Source: Siderastrea radians
Lineage: Eukaryota > Cnidaria > Anthozoa > Scleractinia > Rhizangiidae
DNA: 64,000 nt
NCBI GenBank assembly: GCA_964017195.1
Contig: OZ024889.1
Coordinates: 65,518,858-65,582,857, forward strand
Direction: 5' to 3'
Shown: positions 46,139 to 58,400 of the stretch, piece after piece
Position numbering within the stretch: the stretch's first letter is position 1
How the letters are laid out: each line of letters starts with the position of its first letter
Made by a program: the position numbers and the translations under genes
Notes under the pieces: generated by a model
Database searches by the model: none
What the model was told of the DNA's origin: nothing
Seen by the model: the letters and a program-made list of their open reading frames with translations, nothing else

Positions 46139-47071
46139 CATCTGCGTAGTTGAGTCACTAGCCACTGGGCAAGTGAGCTTCAAAAATCTACCAGCCCACG
46201 GCACATTTCAGTCGCCCAGGTTCCTTACCCATATCACTTAGACCCTGGCAGTAGCGCTAAATACTGCGAAGGACCTTAATAGCTTAAATAGCTAAGCGAC
46301 AGCTGTGTATTTGCTGCAAGCTTCAAGTCCATGGTTGTAAAACAAGTTGAAGGAACCAAATTATATTTATCTCAACAATCGAGTGGCAAATGTTACGGAA
46401 ACGTTTACGAGAGTTAGGTAAAAATTGGTCTGCATTTCGTAGCTCGGCTGTCAAAATGTTTGAATTTTAACGAGCCTTGTACAGTGGAAGCTCGATTTAA
46501 CGAACCTCTATATAACGAAGTCCTCGGTATATCGAACGATATTTTTCAACCCAGTAAGTGTAATGTATGGAAAAGAACCTCGATATAACAAACTCTCGAT
46601 ATAACAAACCAATTTCCCCAGTCCTTTGGCACTTCATTAAATCGAGGTTGCACTGCAACTTTAAGGTTACTTTTAGAGGCCTTTTGTGCGACCCTAAATC
46701 CCAATTTACTTGAAAGAGAAGAACGTAAATGACAACGCAGTTGCAAGACACCTGATATCTTGCGTAACTCAGTTAGTAACCTGGTAATAAAAGCCGGAGG
46801 TTGTGTGGTTACGAAGTCAAGTACGTGCAGTGAAACACTCGCGATGGATGTGCGAAAGACAGAGTGAAATACACCATGGTTTTGCGGTTGTTTTGTTTTA
46901 GAGCAGTTTCCAGCAAAAATGATAACAACTTCACAATGTGGTTCCAATGTGTTTCACTGAGTTTCCGCAAGATTCTACTCGCCGACGGACTACCGAACGC
47001 AAAATATTTACTAGCCCCGCTTGATTTTTACTCGCCTCGGGCGACCAGGCGAGTGGAGATGTCGAACCCTG
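46139..47071. mobile_element. hAT-like element CAGGGTTCGACATC
   Basis: The element starts CAGGGTTCGACATCTGCG and ends with the inverse (GATGTCGAACCCTG). It is flanked by the direct repeat AGTTAA (46133-46138 and 47072-47077). A CAGGG start is common in hAT elements, whose duplication is usually 8 bp; only 6 bp are visible here. It carries a nested smaller element (46482-46655). No transposase is recognised. Confidence 0.7.
46482..46655. mobile_element. Pogo-like MITE nested in hAT-like element
   Basis: CAGTGGAAGCTCGATTTAAC at the left matches the inverse of the right end (CAGTGCAACCTCGATTTAAT). TA precedes the left end; the right flank is CA. The interior repeats CTCGATATAAC(G/A)AA(C/A) several times, like the subterminal sites of the element at 1346-1792. 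Confidence 0.75.
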
Positions 47072-47541
47072 AGTTAATCAGTAACTATTGTGACATGTGA
47101 CCTGAAAAGTCTCAGGGCGTAAAGCCCTATAAAGTGATGGTAGAAGTTTCCCAGAAAGTTCTGTTCTAAAAGAATTCATCTTTTAGGGTACCATTCCACC
47201 TTAAACGGAATTTCACGACTGGTCTTTTATTTTACAGGTACTCAAACGTTTCAGGGGTATCTATTGCTCATTGATTTGCTGAAGTGAACACGATTCACTA
47301 GCTGAAAAATCTACGTAAGAAGTTTCCCTGACATTACGTTTTAAATCCAACCGCCGCCGGATTATCAGTCTCAGCGAATTTTTGTTTTGTTTTTGTTTTG
47401 TGAGAACGGATTGTTTTCCTCCATGAACTTAAGAGAGTATGGCTTTAATTAGTCTTTTTGTAATCTCTTGATATAGTAAGAACTAAATATAAGGTTCTGT
47501 ATTGCCGCAGGTGGGTTAAGTCGGTGCAAGTATTTTAGCTC

Positions 47542-47728
47542 TAGCCTGCGAAGCAAGCGTTTCCGTAGGCTTTTACGCACGTTTGGAGCATTTTTCGCTT
47601 TTTGACCTCACGCAAATTGGGGCGGAGGCAAAACATATTTGCCCTCGCCCCAATTTTCTGACGGCCAATAGGCGAAAAATGCTTCAAATGCGCGGAAAAG
47701 CCTATGGAAACTCTTATTACGCAGGCTA
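47542..47728. mobile_element. 187-bp TAGCCTGCG palindromic MITE
   Basis: It begins TAGCCTGCG and ends CGCAGGCTA, with long imperfect arms (GTTTCCGTAGGCTTTTACGC against its inverse, and a GGGGCGAGGGC-like core). The flanks TTTTAGCTC and TTTTTGCGA share 6 of 9 bases, a decayed 9-bp target duplication. It is the third and largest copy of the family at 4995 and 11535. Confidence 0.75.
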
Positions 47729-48473
47729 TTTTTGCGACTTTAAACCTCAGATTCAATCGTCCTCGGCCTTGCTAGGTTACCCATAAGTTTATCGGTGCAA
47801 GGCTTCTAATATAAGATCGCCGCTTTCGACAGCACAACTGATCATCCGGTTTGGGAAATCTCTTATCAGTTAGTTCTCAAGCATGGGAAAATGGTCCCCC
47901 TTTCGTTTCAGCCACAGAAAGCCAAGCAAGCCTCTCAGTAAACGTTTTCTTTAAAACTAACTGACTTCCAAGACAAAAATTCGGGTAATACGACTTTTTT
48001 AGCTTAAGAATCCGAATAGAGTATAAACGAAGGACATCAAAAAATGTAATTTCTGACGAAAGAACGAACAAGTAGGCAGAAACTTCATAATATTCTGACA
48101 GCACGATAGAGAAGCTCGGGTATTGATTTGAGCGGGAAATTTTGTCATTCTACATGTTGTACGTCGGTCAGACGTCCTTCCTGTTCACTGCCTTTTTCAC
48201 TGTAGTTTTTCATTTTGAACGATTGGTCGTAGTTACTGTACCCCTTCCCCGAGGACCAGTGCCACTGCATTAGATGGGAATACGTTTCCACATTTTTTGT
48301 CTTCATCTAATTAAAGAGTGGTTTTTAAGTAGTTTTTCGTATCTGGCGTGGTACAACACTATATAGATCTATATATTTTCATGCTTATTTTGTTCACATC
48401 CTGCGAGTTGTTATCCTTGTACAGTACCCAGTTAAGTTTAACGTTCTATCGGGACTCGTTGTAGTTATCAGAT

Positions 48474-48497
48474 GACTGACTGACTGACTGACTGACT
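48474..48497. repeat. (TGAC)n microsatellite
   Basis: Six TGAC units in a row. Confidence 0.9.
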
Positions 48498-51125
48498 CGT
48501 CCTAAATAAACTATTTCACACTGAATGTCTCGTGGTAGTGGAGTCAGGATAAATAAATTTGAAAAGAAAAGACCAATAAGAAACATAACTGACGAGGGAA
48601 AGGAACAGGCCTCGCACCAAGTGAGTTCCACTCCCGACGTACGTAAATTCACACTCGTTCCATGCAATCCTCTTGTGTCATCATAAACCCAAGAAAAGAC
48701 AAGCCTTTCTCTTTCCTTTTCCCTATTTAACGAGTGCAAACGCAACGGGGTAGCCGAAGAGGCAATTTTTTTTTCGCTCTCTGCCCTCACATCAGCTCAC
48801 CACACTATTTCATGAAAAAGAGGCTCTAAACAGACGTTATTTACAAGGTTCGATCGATCAGCCAAGTCGCGAAAAATAAACAAACAAGAAAACCCACTTG
48901 AAGTACCGGGCACAGCGCTAGCGGCGGATATCGAGTCCTAGTTGGTCAAACAATCGCTTTGTCTAGTAGACGTAGTGTAATCTACGTAAAAGGAAGCGCA
49001 CCAGGTACTTAACAATAGTTTAGAAAAAAAAAGTTTTCCGGAAATAACAGTACCATTTATGCTGTGCAGGGAGGGTCTGATCGAGGTTACAGTATGTGAC
49101 TTGCGTGGGGGGTAAAGACAGTCAAAGACACGTACACTTTTATTTACCTCGAGGCTTACCAAGTTTAGTTCAGCTTTAGCGAAATAAACCACGGGTTGCG
49201 CTAAGGAAGTGTAGGTGTTGACAAATCGATGCAGAACACGAATCGATAGATAGGATCAAGGAATGACCTAAGGGCTAGGGCGTGATATATGAATTGTTAT
49301 GGGGATAAGAACTAAGGATTTTTGGCCGTACGGATGAAGGAGAAATCAGTCAATGAGGGAATCTGATGAAACGTTCAACACGTGCTCAAGTACACTTCCC
49401 TTCTGTAACTGTGTTTCTTGTCGCAAGATTAAATAAGGGTGCTGGTACTTTCCACAAAACGTCAAGTGACGATGGTAACACCATGCGGTAATAACCGCCT
49501 CTCTGACTTATGTGGAATGGGAATGTTTCTTATTGACTGTCGGCAGGGGGTGGGCTTTTTTACAACTATTTGTTTTCTATTACCATTTAGTATTTGACGC
49601 AATCCAAAAAAGATTGCATAAAAAATTGAGACCAGCTTCACTTTAGCTTTTTAACTAAATTAGGTTGATGATTGAAAATTGGAAACAGGGCAGTATAAAA
49701 ATAACAAAGTTCTTTTTTTCATAGGGTTCAAATAAACAAGCGTCGGGTGTGATTTGTATGTGTGCTTTCATGTCACTGTAAATGAATTTAATGATTTCCA
49801 ACCGATTCTAAGTTAACAAGACTACATTAAACCTTGGATAACAAGACAGTTTTAAACATGCACAATTACATAAATTGTAAAGTTTAGCCTGTATAACAGG
49901 TCATTATGTCAAGGCTATAGTTAATTAAGTTCTGTTTGTGGGTCATTTGCGCATCCTATTAGAATTTGGATACCGTCCTAACTATTAAAATGTTTCCGGT
50001 AAAATAAAAAAAATTGTGGCATGTTTCAACAACCTTATGGTTGAAAAGTGTTTGCGGTATGCCAAAGGTTCATTCAGATATCGCTGTGTATTACCGACTG
50101 TCCATAAGAAAGGGATTAAATGTTAACCGCCCGATCGAGTGAGGCGCAGCAAGTTTAATAACTACCAACAGCGAAGACTGGTGTCTCCAGTTATATCGCA
50201 TGCAGATTTAAACATTCGGGTATGTTCAGTAACAGATGTTGCTTGTTGTGCAAATTATTTTCATACCAAGTAGAATAAACGCAAAATAAGAACATTCCAG
50301 GTACGTACTTACGTGCCTCTTTTCCTAAGGAGGGGCTGGAAGAGCTCTTCGATATTTCGGGTGGACCAACCAAAGCTACAAACGCTTAGTCTACCTCGGA
50401 CGAAAACCGATGACTTTTCCAGATGCTATTTCTTACTGGACACCTTATTTTTCTCGTTTTTCTAAGCCTAATAAAAGGAAAAATTTCAGGCCATCAGAAA
50501 AAATATGGGCACGCCCTCTTACAAAATGCGTAAAAGACCGTGGCCATACGCTTTGGGGCGTTAATTCCCTTGCCCACATGGGAAGCCAATCAATCAAAAC
50601 CTTTATTTATACACGATGACATTTAGGCTTAGTAGCTTGAGGGGTCGTGTGTAGGATATATAATTGCCCAAAATTTTCGACTTAAATAAGCCGGTTTAAA
50701 AGACGCTAGAATAAAACACTAAAAAAAATCTTAAAATACTTTTAAATTAACTCTTTCTAACAAGTTCACAGATGTTTCGACAGTGAAACGATTAAGAACA
50801 TCTAAAACGTCTTACTGTACAGGTTACTAAAATCAATGTCTTTAATTGCATTCAGTTCTGCTCATGAATACTTTTAATAAAACTACCTCGGGATACTACT
50901 TTGCTTGAAGTGAGGAGGTATGGTGGATACCACTTGCGTGCTCTTTCAGTTCCGATGCCACACATGGAACTCGTTACGTTCTAGAAATACGCAATTATAT
51001 TATAATTATCTGTGGTCCACGTTCAGCCCACAGCTGCTACTCATGAACTGGCAAATAATTCACTAGGTGTCGGTTCAGGATACATTCTGAAAATCGAGAT
51101 ACTCTCGAATCCTTGACCTGTTTGG

Positions 51126-51148
51126 TTGTTTGTTTGTTTGTTTGTTTT
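51126..51148. repeat. (TTTG)n microsatellite
   Basis: About five TTTG units, with further T/G-rich sequence up to 51187. Confidence 0.85.
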
Positions 51149-52400
51149 CAGTTCCCTCTCTTTTCGTTTGTTTTTGTTTTGTTTTTTTCCAAACTTAAAT
51201 GAAATCGGCTGATAGGAAAACTGTTTTCAAATACCAGTTTCGACTCCTCGGGACAATTACCCTGCGTGACGAGGGACAGAATTTGAATTCTTTTTCTTTA
51301 TGGAACTTAATGATTAAATAATTTGCTACCAAAATACTTTTTGACCCCTTTGGACAATTACTGAGGGTGCCCGAGGTCAGATTTGAGATTGAGGCCTCTT
51401 TCTATCAAAGGCTTCAAAGCACCAGGTGATTAAGTGGTTCGGTGCGATCGTTTCATGCATTTGCAAGTTTCATTCCTTTAAAGATTTCCTACGGCCGGCC
51501 TCGTTGATCCAGGACTTTAAATAGGACAATGTGGTTTTTATGTTCATTGTTGTCTGCCGTTCTACAGCCAAGCTGGATTAACATTTCCTCTTGTTTTTGT
51601 CAGTTAGATCTAGTTTATTTCATTTAAATACAGGACTGCAACTGCATGATATTTCACGACGAAAATAAAAGTTTTATCTTTAATCAGCGGAGCTTTCCAT
51701 TGGAAACGAAATGTTGCATTCTCACGCAAAGATTACGGAACTTTCAACCCAGCAAAGCAGCATTTTTCAATTTAATACTGAAGACAGTGGTTCACAGTTT
51801 GCAAAAAGACTGCTTTTCTTTCCTTTCCTCTCTTTCCTTTGCTTTGATTTGCTTTCCTTTCCTTTCCTTTATGAAGGAAGCTATTTTAACGTATCTTCCT
51901 TTAGACTACTAGTTCATCAAGAATCCAAGTTGTTGTTTTTCTGTCGATTTTCTAGCTTTCGCATCAATTTACTGCTATTGAGTTTTGAAATTTTGCTTAT
52001 GTTTATTCATGCTCACTACTCAAAACAGCCCACAACACTTTCCCTGTGTTTAGTTTTGCATAAGATTAGTCCCAAATCAAAAATACCTTGAGTCTTGTAT
52101 TCACATTCGAAGCTATTTTCCGCGCTCTTTTGTTCACTGACAACTTCGTGAGTAGCCCCGGTGAGCGCGCGACACCAAACTTTGTTATTTTTCCATTTCC
52201 GGTTCCGGCTGCGGAAAGCTGATGATTGGCTTGCCAATTTCACACGTCCATGGTCAAGTGTTCGGCGATCGAATATCAGGGATTACAAATATGTAGCACG
52301 GCGTAAGTGTACGTGCACTTTAGGATCACTTCATCAAAATACGAAGTTCTCACGTTGCCATATTTTAGTTCCCGTCGCAGCTAGCTGTCAGGGACTTAAG

Positions 52401-55400
52401 ATGGTAAAGGCTGAGGCGAAGATGGCAAGCGAAAAACCACCGATCGGTGAAGCAACGCAAGTCAGCTATCAAGTAAAGATGGTGGATGATGAAAAGAAGG
52501 CGACCGAACAGTCGGAGGAAGTTGTGGTGAAATTTCAAGATGAACGACAAAGAAGGTCTCCTCGAGCGGGTGTCTATATTTGTCTGCTGATTTTGGTGTT
52601 GTTGGTGGGTTTTCTCGTCGTCTATGTAATCCAAAAAGCGAACAGGTAAGTCTCCATACTTGTGTTGTGTTGTGAAATGTAGGAAATCATCCTGATTGCT
52701 CTAAAGTTCAGTATTTAATTTACAAAGTCGTCCTACAGCGAGGCCATTGCTGTTCCTGCTGTCTATACTGTCTACAATTCGACCCCCAGATATAACAAAA
52801 TCAGATCACTATAAAGCCTTCTTTGGTTTGACCAAGCTTTGGTAAACAATAAGGCAGGTTTTGTTTTCGTTTGTTCGCTGGCCATGTTGTATGTGTTCAA
52901 CTACGACGGCGGGCACAAAAGACACCGCTTAGGCATTCCAAGATCATAATTGCACGGTGAAACCCATCCTTTATTTTTCCGGTATCAGTTGGAAAACGTC
53001 GTAAAGATAAAATGTAAATTTAATATGTCGGCTTTTGCTGCTTTTTGCGTCTTCGCCACTTCACGATATCTGATGGGATTGTGTTGCTTTCACCGCTACT
53101 CAACCAATGAATGTTGCGTTTGATGTCCGGACTAATTACTCTTATTGACTACGAAATTAACCTACAAATTGTTGGAGTCCCTTTGAACATTGTCAATTAC
53201 AAAAGACCTGTTGTCATTTTAATGAAGCTTGAAAGTGCGTTTACAAGTAAAAACCTAGTAACTTAAACAATATTTCGGTTTTGTGAGCTTCCCGTGCAAA
53301 GTAAACTCTAGTAACACTTGTAGCTCAGAGAGCGATCATCTCTGATTATTGTCTTACAAAACTTTTTTCTTGACGTTTAACAGAAATCTATCATTAACAG
53401 CAAAGAAGTTACCTAATGAACTCATTAACTGGTTTTGCGGGCTTTGTTGTGGAAGGCTTTTTAATTTCCTAAAGGAACGCGTTTGTTGTTTTAATTGTCT
53501 TTTGAAGCTAACGTCACTAACTGCTCGAATTAGAATGGGTGATTTACACGCGCACAAAAAAGCTTTCGGTCTTCTGAAAGAACTTTATACTAAGTGGATT
53601 ACGATTTGCGGGTTTTTATGGATATTAGAATTCCAGAAGTAAGTCAGATGGCTTTAATTCAGCTCTAAAACCATTCAGATAGGCTTATAATGAACTCCAT
53701 CCCACTATTTTGTTCTCTTTTGACCACAGAGGAGTTTAATTTACTAGCCACAAAAAGGAACAAAGGACATTTTGTAATTAGATTTTCCACACAGCTTGTA
53801 TCATTAAGCACATGCTTTGAACTTAACTAACAGTCTGTCATTATCAGCTGCACTCAAGAAACCATTTATTTTTCAGTACGCTTTTAAAAAACAATAAAAT
53901 TTATGGGAAATGCTTGACATACCTATTTGAATTTCCAATTAAGCCTAAAGAAGATAAAAACGTAAACATAGACTTTTAAGCAATTTTGTCTTTGCAGATC
54001 ACGTTTCATATATTGTAAGATGAGTGGCATTTTGATTTCACTCAAAATGAAATCAACGCCATACCTGCTGTTGAGCATTGACATCCTGCCTGGCTGAGTT
54101 TTATTAGGGATTAATATTATCTTTAAAATGATCAATCCCCTCAATTAACCTGTGCCAATCTCATGTGGTGAGCAACATAAAGATAAAGATCTCTGACATA
54201 ACTGTACTGCCCCCTTGTAATAAAGATAGAAAAATAAAAACAGGGAGATCAAGAGATTGAGTGAAATGGATCCTAATCAGGAATTAATAAGGGGCGTAAT
54301 TATTCCCTTACTTGTAAATCAGTCTAATCCAGCTGTTGTTTCGTAGCAGACTTTGGAGCTGGTCATATGGAGGCAAGCTGCCTTACAATTCACCTCAATC
54401 TTCTATTGGTTCCAAGATAAAAATTTTATTGTTTTGTCATCCACAAGGTGGATAAACAGGGCAGTCATTTTATAAATGACCTGTTCTTGTTGCAGAGGCA
54501 TACGTAGGTGGGTGGTTGTGTTGGAGTTTATTCTGAAGATGGGTGGGTTGAGTCCTGGTCTCTGTGACCATGTTGTTTCCTTAGACACAAAACAAAACAT
54601 TGCTCATGTTCTCTCTCTCCATTCTCCAGCTGGTTATGGGCATACCATATTAGTAAACCAAATGCTGGGGGCATAGCCATATAACAGTATATTGTATATC
54701 ATATCATATATTTTTATGGGGGTAGAATACTTCTGGTTGCTTCTTGCTTCAGAAAGTGAAGTTAAGCATCTGTTTTGTGGTCTACCTGTGGCCTGTTCTT
54801 GTTTACTGGTTTTTGTCCCCACATCCTATTATTATGAACTGTGGTTATTCTGGATACTTAGTAGCAGTCCAAAGTGTGTACATTGTAACAGAAATTGACT
54901 GTCAAGCCTCTTCCTAGCATTCATTCTATAACAGTTAACTTGCTTTGAACAGAAACTTCTCTAAACTGCAGACACCACTAAGTTGAACACATTCAACACT
55001 GTAGTTTAGTCTCTTCTGTAGTTTTACCCTTCACTTCAGTCTCCACTCTGTTATCACAGACATAAAGAGCTGTTGTTAAGGATGTCTGTTTTAATGTCTG
55101 TTTTAAAGAGGATGTTGCTTAAAAAAGCCACAATCAGTGCACCATTATAATTATGGCCTTTGAGTTTAGTCCACCCATCTCCCAAATTCCTACAAAAGAA
55201 GGCCTTTTTTTGTTTTTTGTGATTTTTGAGGTAAACTTACACACAGCAATTTATTGGTCCAGTTTGTCAGCTGATTGGTACACTCAGGCTGTCTCATTTA
55301 TGTGGTACAATATGTAAGCCCCTGATTCCTTTGCAAAAGTGGCAATGTGTGCAGCAACAACAGATTTTTGAGTTGGGCTGATAATTTTCCACTGGATTTC

Positions 55401-58400
55401 AATCACTGGTGATTTGCGCACAAATTTGTGTACATGTATGATTTGCTCTCTGACTCGGTCAGGCCGACAAATCAAGTCAATAAATTACAGAGCTGTAAAT
55501 GTACCTTTAGGGCTTTGACTTTTGCACTTTTTGCACCTTGAAATGATGAAATTGCAGTATTCACTTGAAGTTTTCAAAAGGTTGCATAATTGTTTATTCC
55601 CTCTGAATTATATTGGAGTAAAAAGCACTGAGGAAATTTTACATTGTGATGAATTTGAGTTTTCTTCCAGTCATGCCTGTTGTTGCCAAATACCAATGGT
55701 CTTCTTCTATCTTTCAGGGATAGTAAAAATAAAGGCTTGAATTTTGGTGATGATTATATTGTGGTGACACATCCTCCAGATTTGTCCAATGCGTCTAGTG
55801 CGTGGCACAATAATGTATCGTGGGAGACCCAGGAGGAATTTTACACACTGTCAGATACTATCAGCCAAGAAGATATCATTGGTCTCAGGCCGATCTTTAG
55901 AAAGGATCTTCCAAAGGACTACATTGCTTACTGGGAGGCAAAAATAAATGGCAAGAATGGTGAAAAATATGTTATCATTTCATCTGGTACGTATTTCAAC
56001 AAAAAGTTTAGGTCTTTCCTTATATGTTTGTATAGGATGCAGCGCTTTAAAATGTCCTGTGGAGGTTTAAGTTTCATGTGTACTGCATCAGTATTAAGTT
56101 CAGTGAATGTGATTGGGGAGCATATTGGAAGGGGGCTTTAAAGGCACTGTTGTACAACACAGACAACTGATCTAGTGCGTCAAAGCAGCCTTGTGATCTG
56201 TATGAACCATGCCGAAGGTGAAAGCTTTAGTCTGTCGGTAGACAGTGTGTGAATTATCGCATCTTATTAAAAGGCTGGGGTGAAACAGTTTAATGATCTG
56301 TACAGACCTTGAAAAAGTTAGTTGGTCTGTTTATTCAGTTGTTGTTGTTGTTTTTTTGGAGGGGTGTCATCTTCTTAGCTAAAAGTGAGCACACAACCTC
56401 TTGATACAGTGTGAACAATTACTACGATTTTCACTTGAGTAAGGCACCAGAGAAGTTTGGTCACAAAGCTTTAATGTTCAAGTTACCTTGTTGTCAAGGG
56501 CAGCTTGCTCCATTTCCAAGGGAGTCTATGTCATTCAGCCATAAAGCGTGCGAGAAATTGTCAGACATGATTGATTCATGCAGTGGTAACTTAAACGTCA
56601 AATCTTTGTCATCAAACTTCCCTCATGCCTTACTCAACTGAAAGTCGTAGTACGGTTTTTGTTTGTAGACTAACCGGCCTAAGTATGTAAAACTAACTGG
56701 GGTCAACATCTATTTTATGTAAAACGAGTCTTTTTAAACGTAACTTCTGGAACTTCATAAAGGAATGTTCTTAATTTTTAATGTGTGTTCTTACATAAGA
56801 AGCTTAGTTCTAATAATAATAATTTCTAGCTTAACATTGTTCTCTGTTTTAGCTTAACATAGATAGCTTAACATATTTTATTTCTTATAATTTAAACCTT
56901 TGACTCTTAGATATTTTGACTTTTGTAGTCTTTTTTTTTCTTTTATCTTTATTTGCCAAGTTTATTTTGAAGACAGCTGACTGTGGCTTCCTCCCTAAAT
57001 ATCATTATTAATTATTATTTATTTATAACTCATTATTCTTGTTGTAGCGAGGCAGACTGGGGATCACCGCCTTGCTGAAGAAGGACCTTTACCAAGCCCT
57101 TCTGATTTGCTAACTAATCAAGCACGTCGGTATGGACATGGTTGTCACAGGGTCTATCGTCTAAGTCCTGATGGACTTATGGCTTGTGAGGACACCAGGG
57201 CAAACAAGTTTGTGGCAGCAACAAGGGACATTGACAGCGATTCTTGGGTATGGGTTGAAGGAGAAAAGTGAAGTTTTGTTAGTAAATAAATGCAAATTAC
57301 ACCAGATTGTAACAAAATTCTGAACATTATAAAAGAATGCTTTGGGGTTTTTGGATGAAATGAATTATTTAGAATTATACAGCCAGAAAAATGGGAGACT
57401 AAGCTGCAGCTGATGAGACACTGGAATGCAAAGCAAAATCCTTTTATATAGATTGACTGATTAACTGAGAGAAACAATTGTAGTATGAGATGACGCTCAC
57501 ATTAGCCGATTATCAGATAAATTTGAAGTTTAATTGTTAAGCTCTGATGGGAGGGGCTTAGTGGATAGAGGAGTATGGTGCAGTGAACACGAAAACATCC
57601 ATCAGTGTAAGAACCGATGTAAAGAAAGTAAACTCTTTCTTAGGAGAGTCTAACCTCACTCGAGAAGGTTGTTCCAAGTTTAAGTTTGTGGACGAACTTC
57701 TAAATGGTAACCAATCAAATGAATTGGGACATAACTTTCCACTGGTTCAGTTTGTTATGCTCTATAAGGTGGTTCTAACTTCAGAGTCTGTAGATGAAAT
57801 CCTAAAGTGTGACCATTGAGGCGTTCTTTCGCGTAGTGCTTTTTATTGTTCTGCACGTACAGGTTGTCTCTCACTTTTGAGTCGTGAATGAAAAAGAACA
57901 TGTTGACTAATTGACAGCTTTTAAGTGGTGGTTATCTCTGGTTCTTTCACAGGGTCCAGAGGAGCGAAGTTCGAGCAGAACGTTTAGTTTTCCTTGCGAA
58001 AGACAACCGACATAATTTGCTGCGAACTTGTATTACTCGCGTTACCTATATTTTTGCCGCAGGGTCTGCAGTTAATAGCAAATTTCAATATGGCGGACGA
58101 AAGCGTACTAAGCGGGCGCAAAGATCGAGATCGAGAAATACAGCGTATGGAACGAGAAGAAAGCCGTTCAAATTGGATTCACAAAGGTTGCATTGGGCAA
58201 ATTTATTGATCAAAATGACGAGGTTATGTATTTTACAAGGTAGCATGTACGAAGGATAATTCTTGCGTACAAATGTAACTCGCTCTGGACCCTGTGGTTC
58301 TTTTCATTATTTCATTTTCGATTTCTTTCAACTGGAAATGTTGGAAAAGTGATCACATTTTCGCTACCACACTAATGGGGATAAGGGTTAATTAGCTTAC

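Larger units (their letters stand above)
36708..52400. other. Gene-poor intergenic region between divergent genes
   Basis: No protein-coding gene is recognised in 15.7 kb. It contains scattered small elements (listed separately) and microsatellites. The minus-strand side should contain the upstream non-coding exon and promoter of ARID3. Short frames such as those near 38178-38420, 41250-41513 and 46546-46947 have no motif or splice support. Confidence 0.5.

Noticed and set aside
46546..46947. 133-codon minus-strand frame
   Set aside because: It crosses the nested MITE inside the hAT-like element and shows no domain, so it is likely a chance frame.
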